From Castellaniella sp040276065 (GTDB lineage: Bacteria; Pseudomonadota; Gammaproteobacteria; Burkholderiales; Burkholderiaceae_B): a stretch of DNA of 64,000 nt. The notes under the pieces are model-generated. The model saw only the letters and a list, made by a program, of their open reading frames with translations, had not been told where the DNA came from and did not search any database. The stretch covers positions 1 through 64,000 of the forward strand of contig NZ_JBELOI010000003.1 in assembly GCF_040276065.1 (NCBI RefSeq), given 5' to 3'. Each line of letters begins with the position of its first letter. Position 1 is the first letter of the stretch. A program made the position numbers and the translations under genes. This document shows, piece by piece, positions 45,678 to 54,393 of this stretch.

Positions 45678-46133
45678 TCAGGCCATCTCGCCTTGCACCA
45701 CGACGGTGATGTCGGCCACCACGTCGGCGTGCAGCACGACTTGCAGCGGGAACTCGCCCACCGCCTTGATGGCACCGTCGGGCATGCGGATCTGGCCCTT
45801 GTGCACGCCCGCGAAGCCGGCCGCCAGCAAGGCGGAGGCGACGTCCATGGTCGTGACCGAGCCGAACAGGCGGCCATCCACGCCGGCCTTTTGGCTGATC
45901 ACCAGGTTGTGGCCGACGAGGCGCTCGCCGACGGCCTGGGCCGCGGCGAGTTTCTCGGCCTGGTGCTTTTCCAGCTCGGCGCGGCGCGCCTCGAATTCCT
46001 TGAGGGCGGCCTCGGTCGCACGGCGCGCGATGCGCTGCGGAATCAGGTAGTTGCGCGCATAGCCGTCGCGCACACGCACCACATCCCCGAGATTGCCGAG
46101 ATTGGCGACTTTTTCAAGCAGAATGACTTGCAT
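45678..46133 (-). CDS. rplI: 50S ribosomal protein L9
   Basis: A 151-residue L9, which binds 23S rRNA through its N-terminal domain. Has MQVILLEKVANLGNLGDVVRV start, a long connecting helix, and a complete C-terminal domain. Last gene of rpsF-priB-rpsR-rplI, 16 bases after rpsR. Confidence 0.97.
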   Translation of the reverse strand: MQVILLEKVANLGNLGDVVRVRDGYARNYLIPQRIARRATEAALKEFEARRAELEKHQAEKLAAAQAVGERLVGHNLVISQKAGVDGRLFGSVTTMDVASALLAAGFAGVHKGQIRMPDGAIKAVGEFPLQVVLHADVVADITVVVQGEMA

Positions 46134-46149
46134 GACGGATGACCTCGGA

Positions 46150-46422
46150 TCAGTTGTGGTTGTCGGTGTACGGCAACAAGGCCAGGAAACGGGCGCGCTT
46201 GATGGCGGTATCCAGTTGGCGCTGGTAGTGCGCCTTGGTGCCGGTCAGGCGGGCGGGAATGATCTTGCCGTTTTCCTGGATGAAATCGCGCAGCGTGTCC
46301 AGGTCCTTGTAGTCGATCTCATCGACGTTGGCAGCGGTGAAGCGGCAGAACTTGCGGCGCTTGAACAGCGGGTTCTGCTGGGTGAATTTGCGTTTTTCCT
46401 TGGACTTTTTGAAGTAAGCCAT
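46150..46422 (-). CDS. rpsR: 30S ribosomal protein S18
   Basis: A 90-residue S18, slightly longer than the usual 75 owing to a basic N-terminus (FKKSKEKRKFTQQNP). Typical motifs are YKDLDTLRDFI and KIIPARLTGT. Binds S6 in the 30S platform. Confidence 0.97.
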   Translation of the reverse strand: MAYFKKSKEKRKFTQQNPLFKRRKFCRFTAANVDEIDYKDLDTLRDFIQENGKIIPARLTGTKAHYQRQLDTAIKRARFLALLPYTDNHN

Positions 46423-46468
46423 GATGTATGCCTTTAACGTGTGTCGGGCCTGTGCCCGAAGTATTCAT

Positions 46469-46762
46469 TCATGAACGGCGGGACGCCTGGCGGATATGCA
46501 GGACCAAGCGGGAGGAGCCTTTGCGCGACGGTGCGAGAAACCCTTCGACGTCCATGCCGCAACCCAACGGTGTGTCGGACAGCAGCAAGGCCATTTCGCC
46601 CAGAGCCACCGCTGGAATTTCCAGTTCGACCCGGCGCGGATGGCCGGCCTCGGAGAGCTCGGACTCATGGGCCAGCTGCATGTGCAGCACCGGAACGCCC
46701 GCCGGAGTATGCCGCAGCGCATCGATCGCCAACACGCGCGCGCCCAGTTCCAGACGGTTCAA
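46469..46762 (-). CDS. priB: Primosomal replication protein N (PriB)
   Basis: A 97-residue single OB-fold, ssDNA-binding protein that helps PriA restart stalled forks. Conserved NRLELGARV start and RHTPAGVPV. Translation appears to begin at a TTG (46762), giving the family N-terminus; no ATG is available nearby. Located between rpsF and rpsR as in many beta- and gammaproteobacteria. Confidence 0.9.
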   Translation of the reverse strand: MNRLELGARVLAIDALRHTPAGVPVLHMQLAHESELSEAGHPRRVELEIPAVALGEMALLLSDTPLGCGMDVEGFLAPSRKGSSRLVLHIRQASRRS

Positions 46763-46787
46763 GCCCGTACCCGCCCCAGTTTCCGGA

Positions 46788-47171
46788 TCAGGATTGCGTC
46801 GCCGCCGCGGGCGCCTCGGCCGAGGCCGATGCCTTGCGGGCCTCCTCGCGCTCGACCGACTTCATCATGAGCGAGGGGGTGGTGTGCGCGGCCTTGGTCT
46901 TGATGAACAGGTAGCGCAGGATCGCGTCGTTGTACCGGAACGAATGCTCGAGCTCGTCCAGGGCAGCCTGGCCGCACTCGATGTTGAAGCAGACGTAGTG
47001 CGCCTTGACGAGCTTCTGGATCGGGTAGGCCAACTGGCGGCGACCCCAGTCCTCGAGACGATGGATCTTGCCGTCATGGGCGGTGACCATGGCCTGGTAA
47101 CGCTCGATCATGGCGGGCACCTGCTCACTTTGATCGGGATGCACAATGAACACTACTTCGTAGTGACGCAT
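46788..47171 (-). CDS. rpsF: 30S ribosomal protein S6
   Basis: A 127-residue S6 with MRHYEVVFIVHPDQSEQ start and the ARxxG-type beta sheet; the C-terminal 25 residues form an Ala/Ser/Glu-rich tail that is variable in S6. The ATG at 47171 is chosen over the longer frame because it gives the exact S6 start. First gene of the operon, with a promoter about 90 bases upstream. Confidence 0.96.
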   Translation of the reverse strand: MRHYEVVFIVHPDQSEQVPAMIERYQAMVTAHDGKIHRLEDWGRRQLAYPIQKLVKAHYVCFNIECGQAALDELEHSFRYNDAILRYLFIKTKAAHTTPSLMMKSVEREEARKASASAEAPAAATQS

Positions 47172-47247
47172 GGATAGACTCCTTGTGGATATCTGCAGTA
47201 TTGACAGACAGCCCGTCGACACGGAAAAATCCCGGGCGATCGAGCAA

Positions 47248-47273
47248 GAAAACCGCTTATTCTAGCAATAAGC
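47248..47273 (-). terminator. Probable intrinsic terminator of folE2 operon
   Basis: Minus-strand hairpin GCTTATT-GCTAG-AATAAGC (7-bp perfect stem, 5-base loop) is followed by GG and TTTTC, just past the folE2 stop. The stem is AT-rich, so strength is uncertain. Its loop and 3' arm contain the rpsF -10. Confidence 0.5.
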
Positions 47274-47287
47274 CAAAAGGATCACAA
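47259..47287 (-). promoter_or_regulatory. Predicted promoter of the rpsF operon
   Basis: On the minus strand, TTGTGA (-35, 47287-47282) and TAGAAT (-10, 47264-47259) with a 17-base spacer; matches are 4/6 and 5/6. The -35 includes the folE2 stop codon. The leader would be about 80 bases. Confidence 0.6.
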
Positions 47288-48094
47288 GTCGCTGGTGACC
47301 AAGGCGTAGGCAGAATGGTTGTGGATGGACTCGAAATTCTCGGCCTCGATCCGGTAGCCCTCGACGCCGGGCAGCGCGCGCAGCATGACCGCCACGTCGC
47401 GCACCAGGTCCTCGACGAATTTCGGATTGTCGTAGGCTCGCTCGGTGACGTATTTCTCATCCACGCGCTTGAGCAGCCCCCAGAGCTCGCACGAGGCCTG
47501 ACCCTCGATGCCCCGGATCAGGTCCTCGAGCCCGGCGTGCGCGGGCGCGGCATAGTCGACGCGCACACGTACATGCGAGCGCTGGTTGTGCGCCCCGTAT
47601 TCCGAGATCGATTTCGAGCAGGGGCACAGGCTGGTGACCGGAACCTGGACAGCCATCGAAAACCGCACAGCCTCCCCCCGACGCGCTGTCGCTATCCAGC
47701 GCACCTGATAATCCATGAGGCTGCGCACGCCGGACACCGGCGCGGCTTTGTCCATGAAATAGGGAAACGAGGCCGTCATATCGCCCTGCGGCGCATCGAG
47801 CAGCTCGAGCATCTCGCCGGCCATGCGGCAAAAGGCCTCCGGAGTCGCCGGCGTCGCGCGATGCTGCTCGAGCAAGGCCATGAAACGCGACATGTGCGTA
47901 CCCTTGTCCGTCGATGGCAGGGCCACGGTCAGTTCCCAGTCGGCAATCGTGGCCTGGGGCTCGCCGGCCCCGCCCAGCAGCGTGAGCGGATGGCGCACAC
48001 CGCGCACACCGACCCGCTGGATCGGAATCTGGCGGGTGTCCTGACTGCTTTGCACATCCGGCATGGAAGCCGGCGGCTCGGTCACGATGGTCAT
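47282..48094 (-). CDS. folE2: GTP cyclohydrolase FolE2
   Basis: A 270-residue type IB GTP cyclohydrolase, zinc-independent alternative to FolE, for the first step of folate synthesis. The metal/active-site cysteine motif CPCSKSISEYGAHNQR and the ENFESIHNHSAYA end are typical. ATG at 48094 overlaps the dxs stop (ATGA). Last in xseB-ispA-dxs-folE2. Confidence 0.94.
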   Translation of the reverse strand: MTIVTEPPASMPDVQSSQDTRQIPIQRVGVRGVRHPLTLLGGAGEPQATIADWELTVALPSTDKGTHMSRFMALLEQHRATPATPEAFCRMAGEMLELLDAPQGDMTASFPYFMDKAAPVSGVRSLMDYQVRWIATARRGEAVRFSMAVQVPVTSLCPCSKSISEYGAHNQRSHVRVRVDYAAPAHAGLEDLIRGIEGQASCELWGLLKRVDEKYVTERAYDNPKFVEDLVRDVAVMLRALPGVEGYRIEAENFESIHNHSAYALVTSDL

Positions 48095-49977
48095 TGCAAT
48101 TCCTTTGAAAAACGCCGGCGCACCGACGCCTCGATCCCCTTGCCGTCCAGGCCGAGCTCGGCCAGGATAGCCTTCTGGTCCCCGTGATCGATGAACAGGT
48201 CCGGCAAGCCAAGCTGCAGGAGCGGTCGCTCGATCGCGGCCTGGTTGAAATACTCCTGGACGGCGCTGCCGGCCCCCCCCATGATGGCGGCCTCCTCGAC
48301 GGTGACGAAGGCCGCGTGGTCCTGAGCCAGGCGCCCGAGCAGATCCTCGTCCAAAGGCTTGACGAAACGCATGTCCACCAACGTCGCACCCAGGGCTTCG
48401 GCCGCCAACCCGGCCTCGTGCAGCAGCGTGCCGAACACCAGCAGCGCGATCCGCCCGCCCTCGCGGCGCACCACGCCGCGGCCGATCGGCACCGGCTCGA
48501 GGCCCGTGCCCGGATCGGCGCCACTGCCGGCGCCGCGCGGATAACGCACCGAGGCCGGTCCCCGATACAGGAAACAGGTGTTCAGCAGCAGGCGCGCCTC
48601 GTGTTCGTCCGATGGCGTCGCCACCACCATATTGGGCACACAGCGCAAAAAGGCAATGTCGTAGTTGCCGGCGTGGGTCGCCCCGTCGGCGCCCACGATG
48701 CCGGCGCGGTCCAGGGCCAGCGTCACATCGAGATCCTGCAATGCGACATCGTGGATCAACTGGTCGTAGCCGCGCTGCAAGAAAGTCGAATAGATGGCCA
48801 CCACAGGCTTGCAGCCTTCGCAGGCGAGGCCGGCCGCAAATGTGAGCGCATGCTGCTCGGCGATCCCGACATCGAAATAGCGGCTCGGATAACGGCGCTC
48901 GAACTCGACCAGGCCGCTGCCTTCGCGCATCGCGGGCGTAATGCCGATCAGCCGCGGGTCGGCGGCCGCCATATCGCACAGCCAGCGTCCGAATACCTGG
49001 GTGAATGTTGTGCGCGCCGGCGCGGAGGGCGCCTGGATGCCGACACTGGGGTCGAACCGGCCGGGGCCGTGATACAGCACGGGATCCGCCTCGGCGAGCT
49101 TGTACCCCTGCCCCTTGCGGGTCACGACGTGCAGGAACTGCAGGCCGCCCAGCGAACGCAGATTCTCGAGAGTGGGCACGAGCACGTCCAGGTCGTGCCC
49201 GTCGATCGGTCCCATGTAATTGAAGCCGAGCTCTTCGAAGAGCGTGGCCGGCGACAGCATGCCCTTGGCATGGCCCTCGAGCTTGCGCGCAAGCTCGAGC
49301 ACCGGCGGCACGTGTTGCAGCACGGCGCGGCCCATAGTCTTGGCACGCGCGTAAAACTGCCCCGACAGCAAGCGGGCAAAGTAATAGTTCAGGGCGCCGA
49401 CCGGCGGCGAAATCGACATGTCGTTGTCGTTCAGCACGACCAGCAGGTTCACATCGGGTGTCACCCCGGCGTTGTTCAGGGCCTCGAAGGCCATGCCGGC
49501 GCTCATGGCGCCGTCGCCGATTACCGCGATGTGCTGGCGCCGCACGCCGGCGTTGCGCGAGGCTACCGCCATGCCCAGCGCGGCCGAGATCGATGTCGAG
49601 GAATGCGCCGTGCCGAAGGCGTCGTAGGAGGATTCACTGCGCTTGGGGAAACCGGAAATGCCGCCGCGCTGACGCAGGCCCGCCATCTGTTCGCGCCGGC
49701 CAGTCAGGATTTTGTGCGGATAGGACTGGTGCCCGACGTCCCAGATCAGGCGGTCCTCGGGAGTATCGAACACGTGATGCAGCGCCAGCGTGAGCTCGAC
49801 CGTCCCGAGATTCGAGGACAGGTGGCCGCCGGTGCGCGACACGGACTCGAGCACGAAGGCGCGCAGCTCGGAGGCCAGTGCCTTCAATTCGCGCCGGTCC
49901 AGTCTGCGCACATCGGCCGGCGAGGCGATCTGCTCCAGCAAGCTTGTGGTCATACCTTCAGACATCATCGTATCCAT
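48091..49977 (-). CDS. dxs: 1-deoxy-D-xylulose-5-phosphate synthase
   Basis: A 628-residue ThDP-dependent transketolase-like enzyme making DXP for isoprenoids and pyridoxal phosphate. It has HSSTSISAALGMA, the ThDP motif GDGAMSAGMAFEALNN, and the later FDVGIAEQHALTFAAG. The start is uncertain: ATGs at 49977, 49968, 49965 and 49953 are all in frame; the first is chosen. Lies 28 bases after ispA. Confidence 0.94.
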   Translation of the reverse strand: MDTMMSEGMTTSLLEQIASPADVRRLDRRELKALASELRAFVLESVSRTGGHLSSNLGTVELTLALHHVFDTPEDRLIWDVGHQSYPHKILTGRREQMAGLRQRGGISGFPKRSESSYDAFGTAHSSTSISAALGMAVASRNAGVRRQHIAVIGDGAMSAGMAFEALNNAGVTPDVNLLVVLNDNDMSISPPVGALNYYFARLLSGQFYARAKTMGRAVLQHVPPVLELARKLEGHAKGMLSPATLFEELGFNYMGPIDGHDLDVLVPTLENLRSLGGLQFLHVVTRKGQGYKLAEADPVLYHGPGRFDPSVGIQAPSAPARTTFTQVFGRWLCDMAAADPRLIGITPAMREGSGLVEFERRYPSRYFDVGIAEQHALTFAAGLACEGCKPVVAIYSTFLQRGYDQLIHDVALQDLDVTLALDRAGIVGADGATHAGNYDIAFLRCVPNMVVATPSDEHEARLLLNTCFLYRGPASVRYPRGAGSGADPGTGLEPVPIGRGVVRREGGRIALLVFGTLLHEAGLAAEALGATLVDMRFVKPLDEDLLGRLAQDHAAFVTVEEAAIMGGAGSAVQEYFNQAAIERPLLQLGLPDLFIDHGDQKAILAELGLDGKGIEASVRRRFSKELQ

Positions 49978-50005
49978 GGGGAGTCGGCTCAAGGCCCGTC
50001 TATAT

Positions 50006-50920
50006 CTAGTGCGAACGGCCGACGATGAAGTCGGCCAGCTCGCGCAGCCGGCAGGCGGAGGGCCCCAGGGGGCGCAAGGCCTCGTGGGCCTGTTCGCGCA
50101 GGGCATCGAGCAAGGCGCGCGAGCCCTCGAGGCCCATCACGGACACATAGGTGGGCTTTGCGCTGGCGGCGTCCTTGCCGGCGGTCTTGCCCAGCGTGGC
50201 CGTATCGCCGGTCACGTCCAGGATGTCGTCGACCACCTGAAAGGCCAGGCCAATGGCGCCCGCATAGGCCTCCAGGCCCTCGCGCACCGTCGACCCGGCA
50301 CCCGCCACAATCCCACCCAGCAGCACGCTCGCCTCGAGCATGGCGCCGGTTTTCATGCGGTGCATGCGCTGCAATTCCTCGATCGGCAGACTGTGGCCGA
50401 CGCTCTCGCAATCGATCGCCTGGCCGCCGGCCATGCCGAAGCTGCCCGCCGAACGGGCAAGCAATTGTACTGCCTGCACGGTGAGTGCCGGCGCGATGGG
50501 CATCTGGGCCAGCAAATCGAAGGCCAGGGGCTGCAAGGCATCGCCCGCCAGCATGGCCAGCGCCTCGTCGAACTGGCGGTGGACCGTGGGACGGCCCCGC
50601 CGCAGATCATCATCGTCCATGCAAGGCAGGTCGTCGTGCACCAGGGAATAGGCATGGATGAGCTCGACCGCCGCCGCCGCATAATCCAGAGCCAGTTCCT
50701 GCGCCGTCGCGGCCGAGCCAGCCTGCAGGCTGGCCTCGCCCGCCGCGTGGACCAGCGCCGCCCGGACTCGCTTTCCAGGCCCCAGAACGGCATAGCGCAT
50801 GGCCTCGTGCAGCCGCGCAGGCCCCTCGTCGACAGCAGGCAGGAGCTCATCGAGCACGGACTCGGTGTGCTCGACGGATGCCTGCAGCCATTGATCGAAG
50901 GCGATCTGGACCGCGCTCAT
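50006..50920 (-). CDS. ispA: Farnesyl diphosphate synthase
   Basis: A 304-residue prenyltransferase that builds C15 farnesyl diphosphate. The first aspartate-rich motif DDLPCMDDDDLRRG and the second VVDDILD are intact. GGAGG precedes the ATG at 50920 by 4 bases. Its product feeds HpnD. Overlaps xseB stop by four bases. Confidence 0.95.
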   Translation of the reverse strand: MSAVQIAFDQWLQASVEHTESVLDELLPAVDEGPARLHEAMRYAVLGPGKRVRAALVHAAGEASLQAGSAATAQELALDYAAAAVELIHAYSLVHDDLPCMDDDDLRRGRPTVHRQFDEALAMLAGDALQPLAFDLLAQMPIAPALTVQAVQLLARSAGSFGMAGGQAIDCESVGHSLPIEELQRMHRMKTGAMLEASVLLGGIVAGAGSTVREGLEAYAGAIGLAFQVVDDILDVTGDTATLGKTAGKDAASAKPTYVSVMGLEGSRALLDALREQAHEALRPLGPSACRLRELADFIVGRSH

Positions 50921-51192
50921 GGATCCTCCGGGGAATCGGCCTCGTCCAGCGGGCGCAGCAACTGACCTTGCAATACGCTGACCTGGCGCTCGGCCGCCTC
51001 GAGGCGCTGCTGGCACACGCGTGCCAGTGCGACGCCGCGCTCGTAGGCAGCGATGGATTCATCCAGGCTCATGTGGCCATCGCCCATCCGCCCGGCGAGG
51101 GCTTCGAGCTCGGCCAGGGCGTCTTCGAAATCGGTGGGCAGCGCCCGGGCGGGCGGCGGCGCGGCATCCGGCTTGGTGTGCTTGTCGACCAT
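50917..51192 (-). CDS. xseB: Exodeoxyribonuclease VII small subunit
   Basis: A 91-residue coiled-coil protein with the family segment FEDALAELEALAGRMGDGHM and ERGVALARVCQQRLEAAE. Joins XseA to form ExoVII; xseA is elsewhere. The ATG at 51192 is chosen; a TTG four codons upstream is the alternative. Confidence 0.92.
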   Translation of the reverse strand: MVDKHTKPDAAPPPARALPTDFEDALAELEALAGRMGDGHMSLDESIAAYERGVALARVCQQRLEAAERQVSVLQGQLLRPLDEADSPEDP

Positions 51193-51205
51193 GTGCTTCG
51201 TCAAA

Positions 51206-51236
51206 AGGGTTCCATCCCGGATTGTACGGGAACCCT
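51206..51236. promoter_or_regulatory. Inverted repeat at the xseB promoter
   Basis: AGGGTT (51206-51211) and CCCG (51216-51219) pair with CGGG (51227-51230) and AACCCT (51231-51236), leaving loop GATTGTA and a 4-base bulge. The loop on the minus strand reads TACAAT, a -10-like sequence for xseB. It may be an operator or an RNA hairpin. Confidence 0.35.
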
Positions 51237-51281
51237 GGTTGCGGATAAAACGGGCCCCTCCGCCACCCAGGGCGCATGGGG

Positions 51282-51287
51282 TACAAT
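51282..51287 (+). promoter_or_regulatory. Putative -10 element of the Rieske oxygenase gene
   Basis: TACAAT about 106 bases before the start at 51393. No -35 at standard spacing. Weak. Confidence 0.25.
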
Positions 51288-51392
51288 TTTGGTCCCATTT
51301 TCGGAAAACCTCCGGTCACTCCGATTTTTTCTTCGCAGCGGCATGGCCCCGGCGGCGGTCATGTGCCCGTTTTCATTTTTGCGGGGGGAGTC

Positions 51393-52526
51393 ATGACCAA
51401 TTCATTCGGTCAACCCACGGTCGACGCCGTGACCCAGCTATCCGTGCATCATTACTTCGACGAAGCGGTCCTTGCGCGCGAACGCGCAAGGATATTCGCG
51501 CACAGCGCCTGCTACGTCGGCCACCAGAAAATGGTCCCCGAACCCGGGGATTGGCGCACCCTCGTCCACGAGGGCGGCGGGCGGGTGCTATTGCGCGACG
51601 CGCAGGGCGTGCGCCTGCTCTCGAACGTCTGCCGCCATCGCCAGGCCCTGATGCTGGGCGCCCAGCGCGGCGAGGACGCGGCCTGCTCCAGCGGCACGCT
51701 GTGCGCCACCGGTGGCAATATCGTGTGTCCCATCCACCGCTGGACCTACGACCCCCAGGGCCGGCTGCTGGGCGCACCGCTGTTCCCGGAAAAACCCGAG
51801 CTGCACCTCCAGGAGTACCCGCTGCGCGACTGCCACGGACTGCTCTTCGAAGGGCCGCGCGATCCCCTGGCCGACCTCGGTGGTTTGTTCGGCGCTCCCG
51901 AGTTCGATTTCTCGGACTACGTCCTGGACCACGTCGAGGTGCATCGCTGCCACTACAACTGGAAGACCTTCATCGAGGTCTACCTCGAGGACTACCACGT
52001 CGGGCCATTCCACCCGGGCCTGGGGCGCTTCGTCACCTGCGACGACCTGAGCTGGGAATTCGGCGATTTCCACAGCATGCAGCGGGTGGGCATCCACCAG
52101 GCGCTGGGCCAGCCCGGCACCGACGTCTACCGCCAATGGCACGAGCGCCTGCTGCAATACCGTTCGGGCGCCGCACCCGGCTTCGGTGCGATCTGGGTGA
52201 CGTATTTCCCGACCCACATGATCGAGATCTACCCGCACGTCCTCGTCCTCTCGACCCTGCATCCGGCCGGCCCCCAGGAGACCGTGAACGTCATCGAGTT
52301 CTACTACCCCGAGGACATCGTTGCCTTCGAGCGTGAATTCATCGAAGCACAACGGGCGGCCTACATGGAAACCGCCATCGAGGATGACGAAATCGGCGAA
52401 CGAATGGACGCGGGGCGCCTCGCGCTGATGCGCCGCGGCGCCGACGAGGCGGGCCCCTACCAGAGCCCCCTCGAGGACGGCATGGAGCATTTCCACGCCT
52501 GGTACCGCCGCATGATGGACGCGTGA
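51393..52526 (+). CDS. Rieske non-heme iron oxygenase, alpha-subunit-like
   Basis: A 377-residue protein with a Rieske [2Fe-2S] domain (C80-x-H82 and C112-x2-H115) and a mononuclear-iron domain (D200, H202, H207 in LEDYHVGPFHPG). In known ring-hydroxylating oxygenases the two Rieske halves are about 17 residues apart; here 29 separate them, with two extra cysteines (98 and 104). GGGGGGAG lies 5 bases upstream of the ATG at 51393. No reductase or beta-subunit gene is adjacent, so the substrate is unknown. Confidence 0.85.
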   Translation: MTNSFGQPTVDAVTQLSVHHYFDEAVLARERARIFAHSACYVGHQKMVPEPGDWRTLVHEGGGRVLLRDAQGVRLLSNVCRHRQALMLGAQRGEDAACSSGTLCATGGNIVCPIHRWTYDPQGRLLGAPLFPEKPELHLQEYPLRDCHGLLFEGPRDPLADLGGLFGAPEFDFSDYVLDHVEVHRCHYNWKTFIEVYLEDYHVGPFHPGLGRFVTCDDLSWEFGDFHSMQRVGIHQALGQPGTDVYRQWHERLLQYRSGAAPGFGAIWVTYFPTHMIEIYPHVLVLSTLHPAGPQETVNVIEFYYPEDIVAFEREFIEAQRAAYMETAIEDDEIGERMDAGRLALMRRGADEAGPYQSPLEDGMEHFHAWYRRMMDA

Positions 52527-52533
52527 ATCCGGA

Positions 52534-53400
52534 TCACGCGTCCCGGGCCACGGGATGCGCCGGATCGCTGCACCATTCGCTCCAGGAGCCCGGATATAGG
52601 GCCGAGCCCCTCAGGCCGGCCAACTCCATGGCGAGCAGATTGTGGCAGGCCGTGATGCCCGAGCCACACTGATGGACCACGCCATGGTCCAGGCGGTCGC
52701 CCAGCAGGGCTTCGAATTCGGCGCGCAGGCGCGCTGCGGACTTGAAGCGCCCGTCGAAGTCCAGGTTGTCCTGGAACGGCCGGTTGAGCGCGCCCGGAAT
52801 ATGCCCGCCTACCGGGTCGATGGTCTCGGCCTCGCCGCTGTAGCGGTCGGGGGCCCGGGCATCCAGGACGGTGAAGCGCGGCTCGTCCAGGTTGGCCAGC
52901 ACCGCGCGCGCATCCACTTGGGGCATCGAGGGCTTGCCCGCGAGCGCGGTGCCCTGGATGGCCTGGGCCTCGCTCAGGGCGGGATCGCGCCAGCCGGCCT
53001 GCGACTCGCCCCCAGCGGCCAGCCACGCCGCCCAGCCCCCGTCGAGCACCGCCACCGCCTCGTGTCCCAGCCAGCGCAGCATCCACCACAGGCGGGCGGC
53101 AAACATGCCGTTGCCGCCGTCATAGACCGCCACATCGGTACGCGCGGTCAGGCCCTGCGAGCGCATCAGGGCGGCGAACTCGCCGCGCTCAGGCAGCGGA
53201 TGGCGGCCGTTACGGCCCGTGCGTGGCGCGCTGAGCTGGGTTTCAGGGTCCAGGTGAAGCGCGCCCGGGATGTGCCCGGCCTCGTAGGCCCGCCGGCCCG
53301 CCTGGTGATCGGCCAGGTCGTGGCGCACATCGAATACCAGGCAGCCGGGCCTGGCCAGCCGCTCGCGCAGCTCGTCGGCTTGGATCAATAAGGTATTCAT
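52534..53400 (-). CDS. sseA: Rhodanese-type sulfurtransferase (SseA-like)
   Basis: A 288-residue double-rhodanese protein, with the catalytic cysteine C245 in CGSGITA in the second domain; the loop type is typical of 3-mercaptopyruvate or thiosulfate sulfurtransferases. The first domain is non-catalytic. ATG at 53400 chosen for the MNTLLIQADELRE start; the frame is open far upstream. Two bases after the EamA stop, so co-transcribed. Confidence 0.88.
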   Translation of the reverse strand: MNTLLIQADELRERLARPGCLVFDVRHDLADHQAGRRAYEAGHIPGALHLDPETQLSAPRTGRNGRHPLPERGEFAALMRSQGLTARTDVAVYDGGNGMFAARLWWMLRWLGHEAVAVLDGGWAAWLAAGGESQAGWRDPALSEAQAIQGTALAGKPSMPQVDARAVLANLDEPRFTVLDARAPDRYSGEAETIDPVGGHIPGALNRPFQDNLDFDGRFKSAARLRAEFEALLGDRLDHGVVHQCGSGITACHNLLAMELAGLRGSALYPGSWSEWCSDPAHPVARDA

Positions 53401-53402
53401 GG

Positions 53403-54302
53403 CTATCGCACCTCCTGGGTGTTCGTTGATGGGGACGGATCGACACCGCGCAAGACCCGCCCTTCGGTGTACGTGCGCCAGATCGACAACAGGCCCGATC
53501 CGATGATCAAGGCCATGCCGGCCCAGGCGAGGATCGCGGGATGATCGCCCCAGAATACGACCCCGATCAGGGCGGCAAAGATGATGGTGGTGTACTGCAG
53601 CGCCGCCGTCAACAGCGTCGAGCCCAGGCCGAAGGCCCGGGTCATCGCCAATTGCCCGATCAAGCCGGCGCCACCCAGCACCGTCAGCGCGCCGATCGTC
53701 TGCGCGTCCAGCACGCGCCAGCCAAGGATACTCTGTCCGGTCAGTCCGCTCGCAAGCACACCAACGGAAAACAGCAGCACCGTGCGCCACTCGGCCTCGC
53801 CCAGCCGCCCGAGCTCGCGGATCTGCATCATGGCCACCGCCGCGAGCGCGCCCGCGCCCAGCCCCATCAAGGCGGCGAACCACTGGTCGCGCTCGACACT
53901 GGGGCGCAACACGCCCAGGACCCCCAGAAAACCGGCCAGCACCGCCAGGATGCGCACCGGATCGCGCTGCGATCCGCCCCAGATCAGCATCCAGCCGGCG
54001 ATGAACAGGGGCGCCGTGTAGTTCAGGCTGACGGCGGTGGGCAAGGGCAAGCGCGCCAGCGCAAAAAAGCCCAGCCACATGGAGGCGATGCCGCTGACGT
54101 TGCGCCAGACGTGCAGCCGCCAGTTGCGCGGCCGCAACGTGCGCCGGGTGGCCCGCGCCCAGACCAGCAGCAGCAGTACCGAAGGGATTCCGCGAAACAG
54201 GACGATTTCAGGCAGGCTCGCCCCCAGGTCCGCAGCCACCTTCACAAACGCGCCCATGATCGCGAACATGGCGCACGCCAACAACATCCACAATGACTGC
54301 AT
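53403..54302 (-). CDS. EamA/DMT family transporter
   Basis: A 299-residue inner-membrane protein with two EamA repeats and about ten helices (first MLLACAMFAIMGAFV). Motif SLNYTAPLFIA at the end of helix 4 is typical. Members export metabolites; substrate unknown. ATG at 54302 gives the first helix; divergent from htpX. Confidence 0.88.
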   Translation of the reverse strand: MQSLWMLLACAMFAIMGAFVKVAADLGASLPEIVLFRGIPSVLLLLVWARATRRTLRPRNWRLHVWRNVSGIASMWLGFFALARLPLPTAVSLNYTAPLFIAGWMLIWGGSQRDPVRILAVLAGFLGVLGVLRPSVERDQWFAALMGLGAGALAAVAMMQIRELGRLGEAEWRTVLLFSVGVLASGLTGQSILGWRVLDAQTIGALTVLGGAGLIGQLAMTRAFGLGSTLLTAALQYTTIIFAALIGVVFWGDHPAILAWAGMALIIGSGLLSIWRTYTEGRVLRGVDPSPSTNTQEVR

Positions 54303-54393
54303 GCTCGTCGTACGTCGCGGAGAACACAAACCAGGAAGTCGATACTATACACTTTGGCTATCGCGTCATTGTCCTCCCGCGGGGTTTCACTTC

